A stretch of 18,679 nucleotides of DNA, from the NCBI GenBank assembly GCA_947303695.1, contig CAMYYX010000020.1:1-18679 (forward strand), read 5' to 3'. This document shows, piece by piece, positions 1 to 8,390 of this stretch (positions within the stretch are counted from its first letter, which is position 1; each line of letters opens with the position of its first letter). The notes beneath the pieces were generated by a model. The model saw nothing but the letters and a program-made list of their open reading frames with translations. It ran no database searches and was not told the DNA's origin. This DNA is from an uncultured Prevotellaceae bacterium (GTDB lineage Bacteria > Bacteroidota > Bacteroidia > Bacteroidales > Bacteroidaceae). A program made the position numbers and the translations under genes.

Positions 1-1071
1 TTTTCCGTGAATGTACCCGATGGCAATTATCGTGTAACTTTGACATTAGGTTCGAAGAAACGAGCAGGAAATACAACCGTACGTGCAGAATCACGACGTT
101 TATTCATTGAAAACCTTGTCACCAAGAAAGGAGCATTTCAACAAATCAGTTTTATCGTTAATAAACGCAACACGTTAATCGGTGAGAATGACCGCGTAAG
201 AATCAAAGACCGCGAAAAGGCGAAACTCAATTGGGACGATAAACTGACAATAGAGATTAACGGAGACGCACCTGCTTGTTCGGGAATCAGGATTGAACCT
301 GCCAATGATGTGACGACCTTATGGTTGTGTGGCAACTCCACCGTCGTAGATCAAGACTATGAACCTTGGGCCAGTTGGGGGCAGATGATTCCACGTTGGT
401 TCGATGATCGGATAGCTATCGCCAACTATGCTGAAAGCGGTGAGACTGCAGCCTCGTTCATCGCTGCCAATCGTTTAAAGAAAATCATGACACTGGCAAA
501 AAAGGGAGACTATCTGTTTGTGGAGTTCGGTCATAACGATCAAAAACAAAAGATGCCAGGATCAGGGGCCTATTATAACTTTGCCACGAATCTCAAGCAG
601 TTTATAGACGAAGCCAAAGCGAAAGGAGTCATTCCTATCTTTGTAACTCCTACCCAACGTCGCACTTTCGACAACAACGGTAAGATCACAGAAAGTCATG
701 GAGACTACCCTGATGCCATGCGATGGGTGGCCAAACGCGAAGGTGTTCAGGTGATTGAATTACACGACATGACACGTACCTTCTTTGAGACGTTAGGTAT
801 TGAAAACAGTAAGAAAGCTTTGGTGCATTATGCCGCTAATACTTTCCCTGGGCAAACAACAGCATTGGCTGATAATACCCACTTCAACCCATACGGAGCT
901 TATGAAGTAGCAAAGATGGTGGTTCAAGGAATAAAAGAGCTCCAACTGCCTTTTGTAAATCATATCAAAGATGAATTCAACGGATTTGACGCAACTCATC
1001 CTGATGATTTTAACACGTTCCACTGGAATGAATCTCCTTTCTTTGAAGCACTTAAACCCGATGGCAATTAA
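1..1071 (+). CDS. Rhamnogalacturonan acetylesterase-like SGNH/GDSL hydrolase (CE12 type), 5' truncated
   Basis: Removes acetyl esters from the galacturonate residues of rhamnogalacturonan so that lyases and glycosidases can reach the backbone (family knowledge). The frame is open to base 1 and reads FSVNVPDG, so the GTG at 7 is not the start; the signal peptide and true start lie outside the window. Counting from the codon at 7, residues 1-100 are a beta-rich accessory domain as in bacterial CE12 enzymes. The SGNH domain follows: block I GNSTVV with the nucleophile Ser111, block II Gly145 in AESGETAAS, block III GHND (175-178), and block V DNTHFNPYGA with Asp289 and His292. All four blocks are intact, so it should be active. 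The next gene starts 39 bp downstream on the same strand and encodes a rhamnosidase, which supports a shared pectin operon. Exact substrate is inferred. Confidence 0.88.
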   Translation, partial: FSVNVPDGNYRVTLTLGSKKRAGNTTVRAESRRLFIENLVTKKGAFQQISFIVNKRNTLIGENDRVRIKDREKAKLNWDDKLTIEINGDAPACSGIRIEPANDVTTLWLCGNSTVVDQDYEPWASWGQMIPRWFDDRIAIANYAESGETAASFIAANRLKKIMTLAKKGDYLFVEFGHNDQKQKMPGSGAYYNFATNLKQFIDEAKAKGVIPIFVTPTQRRTFDNNGKITESHGDYPDAMRWVAKREGVQVIELHDMTRTFFETLGIENSKKALVHYAANTFPGQTTALADNTHFNPYGAYEVAKMVVQGIKELQLPFVNHIKDEFNGFDATHPDDFNTFHWNESPFFEALKPDGN

Positions 1072-1110
1072 GCCAAATGGTTAGCGAATAATTGACGAAC
1101 AGAAACAAAT

Positions 1111-3663
1111 ATGAAAGTCCTCACATCTGTTATCATTCTTTTACTATCGTACGTATCGGTAGTGGCACAATCAACTGGCAAATGGCCCCCTTCACTTCCG
1201 GAAGCCCGTCCTTATACCCGTTGGTGGTGGTTAGGTAGTGCCGTAGATGAAGCTGGCCTAAGATATAATCTATCAGAATATGCCAAGACAGGGATAGGAG
1301 GAGTAGAAATCACCCCCATCTATGGGGTGAAAGGTAACGATGCAAAAAACATAAACTATCTCTCACCGCAATGGATGCAGATGTTAGGAATCACAGAACA
1401 AATCGCCAAGGAATGGAATCTGGAAGTGAATATGGCAACCGGTACTGGATGGCCCTTCGGTGGTCCTAATGTCCCAGAGCAAGAGGCTGCCGCTAAGTTG
1501 AAAGTGCAAGACGGACAACTACTAACCGACCGCACCCATCAGAAAGTGAAACGTGCAGCACCAGGAGGTGACGGATGGGTGATTGACCATTTTGACCGTC
1601 AGAGTGTGGAACATTACTTAGCAACGTTTGACAGGGCGTTCGAAGAAAGTGGAGTGCCCTATCCCCATACCTTCTTCAATGACTCCTATGAAGTATATAA
1701 TGCAGACTGGACACCACGTTTGCTAGAGGAATTCAAGGCACGAAGAGGTTATGCTTTGGAGGATCATATAGATGATTTCCTCGGTACTTCTACCAACAGT
1801 AAAGATATCCAACGGCGCATCATGTCTGACTACCGAGAGACGTTGTCAGACTTGTTATTGGAGAACTTTACCACAGTATGGACAAACTGGGCACATAGCC
1901 ATGGAGCCATTACCCGTAATCAGGCTCACGGCAGTCCTGCCAACCTCATTGATTTATATGCAGAAGTAGATATCCCTGAATGTGAAGGATTTGGTTTGTC
2001 GGACTTTCATATCAAAGGTCTGAGAACCGACCCGGGTTTTACCAAACCCAACTACTCGGACCTGTCGATGCTGAAATACGCATCATCGGGTGCCCATATC
2101 TCAGGAAAGAGGTTTACGTCATCGGAAACATTCACTTGGCTCACCGAGCATTTCCGTACCTCGTTCTCACAATGTAAACCCGACTTCGATCTGATGATGA
2201 TAGCAGGAGTGAATCATGTATTCTTCCATGGCAGTTGTTACACACCCAAAGATGATCCATGGCCTGGTTGGAAGTTCTATGCAACCATCGACATGTCACC
2301 TACTAATAACCTGTGGCGTGACGCATCTGCTTTCTGTAAATACATTGAACGAACGCAGAGTTTCATGCAATACGGAGAGCCTGATAACGACATCTTAGTG
2401 TATTTGCCGTTCTACGACATGATTTACGAGCAACCTGGTCGGTTGGTACAGTTTGACATCCATAGCATGGCAGAACGTGCACCTAAGTTTATCAATAGCA
2501 TCAATGCCATCATCAAAGCCGGATTTGACTGTGATTACATCTCAGACCGCTATTTGATGAAGACCCACGTAGCAGATGGGCAATTGACCACAACCGGTCG
2601 TAACCAATATGCTGCCATACTGGTACCTGATGTACGGTTTATGCCATTGGTCACTCTCCGAAAACTGATGGACCTTGCCCAGCAAGGAGCCAAGATTGTC
2701 TTTATCGGGCATTTACCACAGAGTGCACCAGGACTGAAGGGACTGGATGAACAGAAAACATACGAGAACGTTCTCGAGCAATTGAAAAGCAAAGTGACCA
2801 TTACCCAAGAGTACTCGGTCATCAGTCAAGTGGCTGTACCTGAACAGATGCGCACCCAACAAGGACTGAGTTGTATACGGCGAACTAACGGGAAAGATCA
2901 TTTTTACTTCATAAGCAACTTACAGGACAAAGATATAGACGAATGGGTGACCATGGGTAAGCCTGCCCAATATGCCACCTTCTATCAGCCCATGAACGGA
3001 GAAGTACGAAAAGCAGCCATTCGACAAACAGAGCAAGGGTTACCCGAAGTGCTGATGCAACTCCGATCCGGAGAATCCATCATCGTCTACCTAACCGAAA
3101 CCAGCAATGACAATCTCACTCCTTATTCTTATATAGATACACAAAGTGAAAGCTGTCAAGAGCTGATAAATTGGACCTTACGATTTATTACATCAGCTCC
3201 CATCCCCATCACAAAAACCTACAAGACGACTACACCGAAGTCATGGACAGAGTTTGGCGAGCAGACGTTGAACGAAACCATGGCCACAGGATGCTATACA
3301 ACTGAATTCACATATAAGCAGCCTCCTAAAGGAGCCATTATCCTAGATCTTGGTGATGTACGTGAGACCGCACGAGTAAGGCTGAACGGCAAAGAGGTAG
3401 CAACCTTGTTTGCCGTACCCTATCGTATAGATGTCACCCAATACATCAAAAAGGGGAAAAACAAATTAGAGATTGAGGTCAGTAACCTCGGAGCCAATCG
3501 CATCAGCAAATTGGATAGAGAGGGTGTGGAATGGCGGAAATTTAATGAAATCAACGTTGTGGATCTCAATTATAAAAATACCCGTTATGGTCAATGGGAA
3601 CCCATGCCTTCTGGTCTCTGTTCGTCCGTCAGGTTACTGACGTACGCATCCATCAACCCATAA
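1111..3663 (+). CDS. GH106-family alpha-L-rhamnosidase, secreted
   Basis: Predicted to remove terminal alpha-L-rhamnose from rhamnogalacturonan or similar pectic side chains. The 850-residue product starts with a signal peptide (about 1-20, ending SVVAQ) and no lipobox cysteine, so it is probably periplasmic. Residues 33-75 carry the GH106-like N-terminal signature (PYTRWWWLGSAVD, then GIGGVEITPIYG), followed by GTGWPFGG (111-118). RNQAHGSP (269-276) and DIPECE (287-292) form the catalytic region; Glu339 in SSETFTWL is the second likely catalytic carboxylate. The assignment of these glutamates is inferred from the family. About 720-825 is a jelly-roll sugar-binding-like domain (LDLGDVRETARVRLNGKEV). 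It is shorter than some characterised GH106 enzymes of over 1000 residues. Its last 11 bases overlap the end of the convergent SulP gene, leaving no room for a terminator. Confidence 0.9.
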   Translation: MKVLTSVIILLLSYVSVVAQSTGKWPPSLPEARPYTRWWWLGSAVDEAGLRYNLSEYAKTGIGGVEITPIYGVKGNDAKNINYLSPQWMQMLGITEQIAKEWNLEVNMATGTGWPFGGPNVPEQEAAAKLKVQDGQLLTDRTHQKVKRAAPGGDGWVIDHFDRQSVEHYLATFDRAFEESGVPYPHTFFNDSYEVYNADWTPRLLEEFKARRGYALEDHIDDFLGTSTNSKDIQRRIMSDYRETLSDLLLENFTTVWTNWAHSHGAITRNQAHGSPANLIDLYAEVDIPECEGFGLSDFHIKGLRTDPGFTKPNYSDLSMLKYASSGAHISGKRFTSSETFTWLTEHFRTSFSQCKPDFDLMMIAGVNHVFFHGSCYTPKDDPWPGWKFYATIDMSPTNNLWRDASAFCKYIERTQSFMQYGEPDNDILVYLPFYDMIYEQPGRLVQFDIHSMAERAPKFINSINAIIKAGFDCDYISDRYLMKTHVADGQLTTTGRNQYAAILVPDVRFMPLVTLRKLMDLAQQGAKIVFIGHLPQSAPGLKGLDEQKTYENVLEQLKSKVTITQEYSVISQVAVPEQMRTQQGLSCIRRTNGKDHFYFISNLQDKDIDEWVTMGKPAQYATFYQPMNGEVRKAAIRQTEQGLPEVLMQLRSGESIIVYLTETSNDNLTPYSYIDTQSESCQELINWTLRFITSAPIPITKTYKTTTPKSWTEFGEQTLNETMATGCYTTEFTYKQPPKGAIILDLGDVRETARVRLNGKEVATLFAVPYRIDVTQYIKKGKNKLEIEVSNLGANRISKLDREGVEWRKFNEINVVDLNYKNTRYGQWEPMPSGLCSSVRLLTYASINP

Positions 3664-5356
3664 TTTCCTTTGCACGTTGCAAAGCCGGAGTGATATGCGG
3701 CTGAATACAATCAGGCCCTATCAATTGGTCTATTTTGTATTTCAGCAGTGTCTGTTGTACCTTCCCGTTTACTCCTGACAGAATTACCTGAATACCCCTG
3801 TTTCTCGTACGTTCGCAGAGGTTACGCAGGTTGTTGATACCAGTTGAATCGATAAACGGAACCTTACGCATACGGATGATACGAACCTTGACATTCTTAT
3901 CACTGAAATTATTGAACTCCTCAAACTTACTTGCCAAACCGAAGAAGAATGGGCCGTTGACCTCATAGACCTCAACTCCTTGCGGAATATCAAGTTGTTC
4001 TATATCATCAGGATGAACAACCTCATCGCTCTCTGTGGCCAGAATGGTATCCTCCTCAATCACATTGATAGATGAAGTCTCCATTACACGACGTACGAAC
4101 AATGCAATAGCTAACAGTACACCAACTTCAATAGCAACTGTCAGGTCGACAATCACAGTGAGGAAGAAAGTGATCAGCAATACGGCAACGTCCGACTTAT
4201 CGCCACGAAGCAAGTACTTGAACGTACGCCATTCACTCATATTGTAGGCAACCATTACTAATATCGCAGCCAAACATGATAATGGGATGTAAATGGCATA
4301 AGGCATCAAGAACAGGTAGATCAGCAACAACACAACTGCATGAATGATACCCGTAAGCGGCGATTTTCCACCATTATTGATGCTGGCCATGGTACGAGCG
4401 ATAGCACCTGTGGCAGGAATACCTCCGAAGAGAGGAGTAACCACATTTGCGATACCCTGTCCTATCAGTTCTGTATTTGAATCATGACGTTTACCTGTGA
4501 CACCATCAGCTACCATTGCGGCCAAAAGGGATTCAATAGCACAGAGAATTGCAATTGTAAATGCAGGAGAAACCAGACCTTTGATGGTATCGTAATCCAT
4601 TGTTGGTGGTACAGGAGACGGCATTGGAAGTCCGTTAGCCAATTCCGGGAATTTCGTTCCAATCGTTGCAAGGTGGATGTCAGCATAATGAGCCAACAGT
4701 ACTGATACAAGAGTTCCCAGAACCAGTGCAATGAGTGAACCAGGGATCTTCTTGACAAAGCGTCCCCATATGATTATGACCAGCAGACAGCCAAAACTCA
4801 TTGCAGCTTCCACCCAATTGATGTTCGAAATATTCTGGATATAAGCCGTCCACTGTGGGATAAAACCAGATGGAATGGTAGCAGTGATACCCAGAAAATC
4901 CTTTACTTGGGTAGAGAAAATGGTCACAGCAATACCAGATGTGAAACCCACTACAATTGGATATGGAATGAATTTGAAGATGGCCCCCATGCGACAGAGT
5001 CCCATAATGATGAGGAACACACCGGCCATGATGGTTGCAATGGTCAAACCTTGCAGTCCGTATTGTGACACGATACCGGCAACAATCACGATGAAAGCAC
5101 CTGTAGGTCCACCAATCAAGAATCGGCTACCGCCAAAGAAAGAAACAAGGAAACCTGCAATAATCGCAGTAATCAGTCCCTGTTGAGGAGTCACACCACT
5201 GGCAATACCAAAGGCAATGGCCAATGGAAGAGCGATGATTCCCACAATAACACCTGCTATTAGGTCGGATGTAAATTTATTTTTGTTGTAATAGCCTTTA
5301 TTAAACAAATGGAAAAATTTTGGCTGAAAAACTTTTCCCAACTCAATTTTCTTCAT
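3653..5356 (-). CDS. SulP-family inorganic anion transporter with STAS domain
   Basis: Inner-membrane transporter or exchanger of the SLC26/SulP family; members carry sulfate, bicarbonate or dicarboxylates and the substrate cannot be read from the sequence. Of 567 residues, the first ~430 are a chain of hydrophobic segments. The SulP signature lies near the N-terminus (DLIAGVIVGIIALPLAIAFG), followed by SRFLIGGPTGAF and GFTSGIAV. The cytoplasmic C-terminus (about 450-560) is a STAS domain with FIDSTG, Ser504 being the position that is phosphorylated in anti-sigma-factor antagonists. The length is normal and no key part is missing. The gene is probably monocistronic: the upstream minus-strand gene ends 155 bp away and a TAnnTTTG box sits in the gap. 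The start is the ATG at 5356, preceded by an A-rich leader with a hairpin. Confidence 0.93.
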   Translation of the reverse strand: MKKIELGKVFQPKFFHLFNKGYYNKNKFTSDLIAGVIVGIIALPLAIAFGIASGVTPQQGLITAIIAGFLVSFFGGSRFLIGGPTGAFIVIVAGIVSQYGLQGLTIATIMAGVFLIIMGLCRMGAIFKFIPYPIVVGFTSGIAVTIFSTQVKDFLGITATIPSGFIPQWTAYIQNISNINWVEAAMSFGCLLVIIIWGRFVKKIPGSLIALVLGTLVSVLLAHYADIHLATIGTKFPELANGLPMPSPVPPTMDYDTIKGLVSPAFTIAILCAIESLLAAMVADGVTGKRHDSNTELIGQGIANVVTPLFGGIPATGAIARTMASINNGGKSPLTGIIHAVVLLLIYLFLMPYAIYIPLSCLAAILVMVAYNMSEWRTFKYLLRGDKSDVAVLLITFFLTVIVDLTVAIEVGVLLAIALFVRRVMETSSINVIEEDTILATESDEVVHPDDIEQLDIPQGVEVYEVNGPFFFGLASKFEEFNNFSDKNVKVRIIRMRKVPFIDSTGINNLRNLCERTRNRGIQVILSGVNGKVQQTLLKYKIDQLIGPDCIQPHITPALQRAKEIMG

Positions 5357-5371
5357 ACTTTAACTACCTTT

Positions 5372-5390
5372 TGTGTCCCGGTTGGACACA
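5372..5390 (-). promoter_or_regulatory. Hairpin in the SulP 5' leader
   Basis: Perfect 7-bp inverted repeat (TGTGTCC at 5372-5378, GGACACA at 5384-5390) with a 5-nt loop. In the minus-strand transcript it ends about 15 nt before the SulP ATG. It has no U-tract on either strand, so it is not an intrinsic terminator. It could affect mRNA stability or ribosome access, or be a protein-binding site; this is inference. Confidence 0.45.
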
Positions 5391-5419
5391 GTCAATTTTC
5401 TAATACTTCCTAAAAAACG

Positions 5420-5488
5420 GGTGCAAAGGTACAAATTATTTACCATTTGACCATTTACTATTGACTATTTAAGTTGCACCTTTGCACC
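5420..5488. repeat. Near-perfect long inverted repeat with AT-rich repetitive core
   Basis: GGTGCAAAGGTACAA (5420-5434) recurs in inverted form as TTGCACCTTTGCACC (5474-5488), 14 of 15 positions matching. The right arm continues into a tandem 9-bp unit (TGCACCTTT repeated). The 39 bases between are a low-complexity run of units such as ACCATTT, GACCATTT and GACTATTT (about 5438-5470). The left arm contains the SulP -7 box. This occupies most of the 155-bp gap between SulP and the ATP-grasp gene. Confidence 0.6.
5424..5431 (-). promoter_or_regulatory. Putative SulP promoter -7 box
   Basis: On the minus strand the sequence reads TACCTTTG, matching the Bacteroidetes TAnnTTTG -7 box. Transcription would start near 5417 and give a leader of about 60 nt. 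No TTTG/TTG is found at the right distance upstream, so the -33 element is missing or degenerate. Confidence 0.5.
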
Positions 5489-5511
5489 TTTGGGCCATCA
5501 AGTAGCCCTAT

Positions 5512-6528
5512 TCATTGCGCAGATTTAGGGGTTGGTGTGTAGGCAATATAAAATTTACCGTCTTCAATGACAGGGTAAAATGACTGCCCGCCATAAGGAT
5601 GACGAGGAAGGGACGTCAGTCCTTTTTCATATAGTTTCATAGCCACCACACCCATATTCATTCTTAGATTAATTTCAACACACGGATGAATCAAGCCCCC
5701 ACTGACAACCATCATGTCTATACCAACAATTCCCTCGTACTGACCGACCAAACGTTCTGATAACAATTGCAGATGAAGTTCCATGAGTTGATCAACCATA
5801 GACACATTAGTCAGCCGAGATTCAATCATTGAACGCAGTTGGTGCTGTGAACGAAGATAATTGAAGGCATAACGGCCTTCGGGTGATGTCTTGAATACCG
5901 ACAATCCAAGATAATGTACCTGCGGTCTGGTAACTTCGAACTCCATAGCAAAATCGAGTTCCTTGTCATAGAAAGTATCGATGACAACGGGGGTATTATG
6001 GTTGAGAGTTGAGAGATGGGAGTTGATAGTTAATTGTTGAACATTGAACACTCTGTTCCCTCGTCCGCTACTTGAGTATTCTGCCTTGACGATAAAAGGA
6101 ACCGATCCATATTTCGACAGCCAGGTCTCACAGTCGGTTTGGGAATGAAGGGAACTGACATGGTTAGGAACAAATCCATCTAGTTTACCTCTGCTATATA
6201 AAACGGAACAATAATCAGCAGCCCAGGAACGGCTAGCATAGTTTCGCCATGTTTCAAGTTGCTGTTCGGAAGGCATAAGAGCGGGATTGACACCAAGTCG
6301 CAGAAAACGATTGCGTACACTTTTGTTCCACCCCCAAGGCGCAGGCACAAATGTTGGGTCTACGGCTACATCTGATGTCAGTACGACATCTCCTTTTTCT
6401 GCCCACAGCAAAGGAAGTCGACAGAGATCAGCCTCCATCTGCTGAATCTGCTTAGGAGGTGTATACTGAGCGGCATCCGCTGCTAACGCCATCTCATGGG
6501 AAGGATTGAACAACAAAAGACGAGCCAT
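5512..6528 (-). CDS. Uncharacterised ATP-grasp-like protein
   Basis: Function unknown. The 338-residue protein has features of the ATP-grasp fold, whose members usually join a carboxylate to an amine or thiol using ATP. Lys148 lies in FIVKAEYS and is followed by a small, glycine-containing loop SSSGRG (152-157). Near the C-terminus VEINLRMNMG (284-293) fits the ExNxR metal-binding motif. The N-terminus MARLLLFNPSHEMALA suggests a preATP-grasp domain. The start is the ATG at 6528, one base after the upstream kinase stop (TGA-G-ATG), which indicates translational coupling. The longer frame from GTG at 6552 would overlap the end of the kinase and is less likely. Residues 165-178 (QLTINSHLSTLNHN) are encoded by a low-complexity repeat and look like an in-frame insertion next to the ATP loop. 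Identification as ATP-grasp is by motif only. Confidence 0.75.
   Translation of the reverse strand: MARLLLFNPSHEMALAADAAQYTPPKQIQQMEADLCRLPLLWAEKGDVVLTSDVAVDPTFVPAPWGWNKSVRNRFLRLGVNPALMPSEQQLETWRNYASRSWAADYCSVLYSRGKLDGFVPNHVSSLHSQTDCETWLSKYGSVPFIVKAEYSSSGRGNRVFNVQQLTINSHLSTLNHNTPVVIDTFYDKELDFAMEFEVTRPQVHYLGLSVFKTSPEGRYAFNYLRSQHQLRSMIESRLTNVSMVDQLMELHLQLLSERLVGQYEGIVGIDMMVVSGGLIHPCVEINLRMNMGVVAMKLYEKGLTSLPRHPYGGQSFYPVIEDGKFYIAYTPTPKSAQ
6001..6041 (-). repeat. In-frame CTCTCAACT-type low-complexity repeat inside the ATP-grasp gene
   Basis: On the minus strand the DNA is a degenerate tandem of ACTATCAACT / TCTCAACT / CTCAACC units. It encodes about 14 residues (LTINSHLSTLNHN region) without breaking the frame. 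Its composition is unlike the flanking codons. A similar sequence lies in the SDR gene at 13965-13991. Confidence 0.6.
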
Positions 6529-6529
6529 C

Positions 6530-8203
6530 TCAATATTTGAACGAACTGCCACCTAAGAATTCGCGGAGAAGGCTGGTAGGTGGTATCTCGGCATCAGGCA
6601 CAGGTATAAAATAATGGATGAACTTCAGCAGACGATGAGCTTGTCCATATTCGGGACAGTTGCGAGGCACACTTGCCAGAATGGGTTCAGCATGATTGCG
6701 CAATACAGCAAACTCGATGAGGAGAGCAGAGTTGAACATCACATCGGCCTCTTCCTGATATGGATAAATCCATTTACGCTCAGCCTCACATACACTGGGC
6801 CACTGACTGATGGACTCACGTGCAGAAAACGCCCCTTTATTATAATCGCGCACAATACGACGCAACAAGCGGTTGTCCGATGTAGGTATCCAATTGTGAT
6901 TGTCAAGACTGATGCTGGTGAGCGTCGATATGAATATCTTGAACTTGCTATCTGCAGGTATCTGGTCGGTGAGACGCGGATTCAATGCATGGATGCCTTC
7001 GATGAGGAGCACAGTCCCCTTTCCCAATCTCATTTTCTTACCATTGTATTCGCGGATACCTGTCTTGAAATTATACTCAGGCACCTCCACTGTCTCCCCT
7101 TTGAGCATCTTGAGGACATCCTGTTGCAAAGCCACGTGGTCGACGGTATCGAAATTATCGAAATCATATTGTCCGTTGGGCAACAACGGGGTATCAACGC
7201 GATTCACGAAATAGTCGTCTGTCGACATGGAGATAGGCCGCAGTCCGCAAGCCTTAAGCTGTATAGAGAGACGCTTACAAAAAGTCGTCTTTCCACTCGA
7301 CGAAGGACCGGAAATCAGAACTACCCGCAGCGGATGAGTAGTGTCGTTATAGCGACGCTCTATCTCCTCTGCTATTTGAACAATCTTCTTTTCCTGCAAA
7401 GCCTCCGACACCTGAATCAGTTCGCTCGCATAACCATGGAGACAAGCATGATTCACGTCGCCAACATTATTCAAACGCATGATGAGGTTCCAACGCAGAT
7501 TCTCCGAGAACATATTGAAAGTCTTCGGTTGATCGGCCATCGGCATCAGGCGTTCGGGATGTTCCCAATCAGGCATTCGAAGCAGCATACCTGAGTGATA
7601 CGGTTCAAGTCCCCACACATTTATATATCCCGCAGAAGGCAAAAGGCAGCCATAATAGTAGTCCACGGTCTCACCCAACGTGTAATAGTCGACATAGACC
7701 TGCCCACTTGTCTCAAGCAGTTTCACCTTATCGTCATATCCCCGGTCTCTGAAGATGCGGATGGCCTCATCTGTCTGTACCTCATTGCGACGGAAAGGTG
7801 TGTCATGGTCTATCAATTCCTGTATACGGACACAAATCTGCTTAATCTCCTGCTTCGTAATCCGTTTCCCATCGGGTTTCTTCACAGAGCAGAACACACC
7901 ACCTGAGATGGGATGCTCCATGTAAACCCGATAGTCGGGGAAGAGGTCGTAACACGCCTTGCAGACGACAAAGCTCAACGACCTGCAATAGGCCATCATA
8001 GCACTGGCATCACGTAGGTCGAGAAACTCCACGTCGCGATTCTGAAAGACCCTGAACTTCAGTCCCTGATTTACATTATTCACTTTTGCCGACACAATCC
8101 GATACGGCATGTCGAACTGAAATTCCGACAGCAAATCCAGTAGCGTCGTTCCTTCTGGAACGCTCTTTGAAGTCTGTGTATTCTTACAATAAATTTGAAG
8201 CAT
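6530..8203 (-). CDS. Uridine-kinase-type nucleoside kinase with N-terminal TGS/ThrRS-like region
   Basis: Predicted cytoplasmic P-loop kinase of the phosphoribulokinase/uridine kinase family, phosphorylating uridine, cytidine or a related nucleoside. The N-terminal ~60 residues (MLQIYCKNTQ, then VPEGTTLLDLL) look like a TGS domain. Residues ~75-280 resemble the editing/second additional region of threonyl-tRNA synthetases, including YMEHPISGGVF and the HAC motif at 252-254. The kinase domain begins near 290: Walker A GPSSSGKTT (299-307), then STDDYF (327-332) and a typical LLIEGIHALN segment. This TGS-plus-Udk architecture is known in Bacteroidetes and Firmicutes as a nucleoside kinase; the substrate is unproven. 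A TATCTTTG promoter box lies about 30 bp upstream. The gene is followed directly by the ATP-grasp gene and probably co-transcribed with it. Confidence 0.88.
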   Translation of the reverse strand: MLQIYCKNTQTSKSVPEGTTLLDLLSEFQFDMPYRIVSAKVNNVNQGLKFRVFQNRDVEFLDLRDASAMMAYCRSLSFVVCKACYDLFPDYRVYMEHPISGGVFCSVKKPDGKRITKQEIKQICVRIQELIDHDTPFRRNEVQTDEAIRIFRDRGYDDKVKLLETSGQVYVDYYTLGETVDYYYGCLLPSAGYINVWGLEPYHSGMLLRMPDWEHPERLMPMADQPKTFNMFSENLRWNLIMRLNNVGDVNHACLHGYASELIQVSEALQEKKIVQIAEEIERRYNDTTHPLRVVLISGPSSSGKTTFCKRLSIQLKACGLRPISMSTDDYFVNRVDTPLLPNGQYDFDNFDTVDHVALQQDVLKMLKGETVEVPEYNFKTGIREYNGKKMRLGKGTVLLIEGIHALNPRLTDQIPADSKFKIFISTLTSISLDNHNWIPTSDNRLLRRIVRDYNKGAFSARESISQWPSVCEAERKWIYPYQEEADVMFNSALLIEFAVLRNHAEPILASVPRNCPEYGQAHRLLKFIHYFIPVPDAEIPPTSLLREFLGGSSFKY

Positions 8204-8232
8204 CTTTCTGTTATTTCCATTTAGTTTCTCGG

Positions 8233-8240
8233 CAAAGATA
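8233..8240 (-). promoter_or_regulatory. Putative -7 box for the nucleoside kinase/ATP-grasp operon
   Basis: The minus strand reads TATCTTTG, matching TAnnTTTG. The start site would be near 8227, giving a leader of about 25 nt before the ATG at 8203. There is no TTTG at the normal spacing, only one 12 bp away, so the -33 box is weak. Confidence 0.6.
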
Positions 8241-8314
8241 ACGCTTTTTTAACAAAATAAGCATTTAAAGCGACTTTTTTTGCATTTTTTTATACTCGTA
8301 TAAAATTTAATGCG

Positions 8315-8322
8315 TATATTTG
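8315..8322 (+). promoter_or_regulatory. Putative -7 box for the FAS1 lipoprotein gene
   Basis: TATATTTG on the plus strand fits TAnnTTTG. Transcription would start near 8328 and give a leader of about 105 nt before the ATG at 8433. Upstream is a T-rich and A-rich stretch with no clear TTTG at 19-20 bp. Confidence 0.6.
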
Positions 8323-8342
8323 CAGTGCGAATGGTGTAATAC

Positions 8343-8390
8343 GAGGCGTTTTGCATCGTTACTTGACGCACCTCCTTGTTAAGGGGAGGT
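8343..8390 (+). promoter_or_regulatory. Two mutually exclusive hairpins in the FAS1 gene leader
   Basis: GAGG (8343-8346) plus CGT (8347-8349) can pair with ACG (8366-8368) plus CCTC (8371-8374), leaving a two-base bulge. Alternatively ACCTCC (8370-8375) can pair with GGAGGT (8385-8390), aided by CCTT/AAGG within the loop. Both use bases 8370-8374, so only one can form at a time. The arrangement resembles an attenuator or a control element for translation, but no U-tract follows and no known riboswitch is recognised. The region ends 42 nt before the start codon. Confidence 0.4.

Noticed and set aside
7..9. GTG as start of the acetylesterase
   Set aside because: The frame is open to base 1 with family-like sequence before the GTG, and a secreted enzyme should have a signal peptide, which is missing here.
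5474..5492. Second, plus-strand promoter from CACCTTTG copies
   Set aside because: The boxes lack the required TA at their start and no plus-strand gene follows.
6529..6552. GTG at 6552 as start of the ATP-grasp gene
   Set aside because: It would overlap the coding end of the kinase by 23 bases and add residues with no family character; the ATG right after the kinase stop is a better start.
6614..7594. Long plus-strand frame of 326 codons opposite the nucleoside kinase gene
   Set aside because: It lies wholly antisense to a gene with clear kinase motifs, shows no recognisable domain and has no promoter. It is a by-product of codon bias in the real gene.
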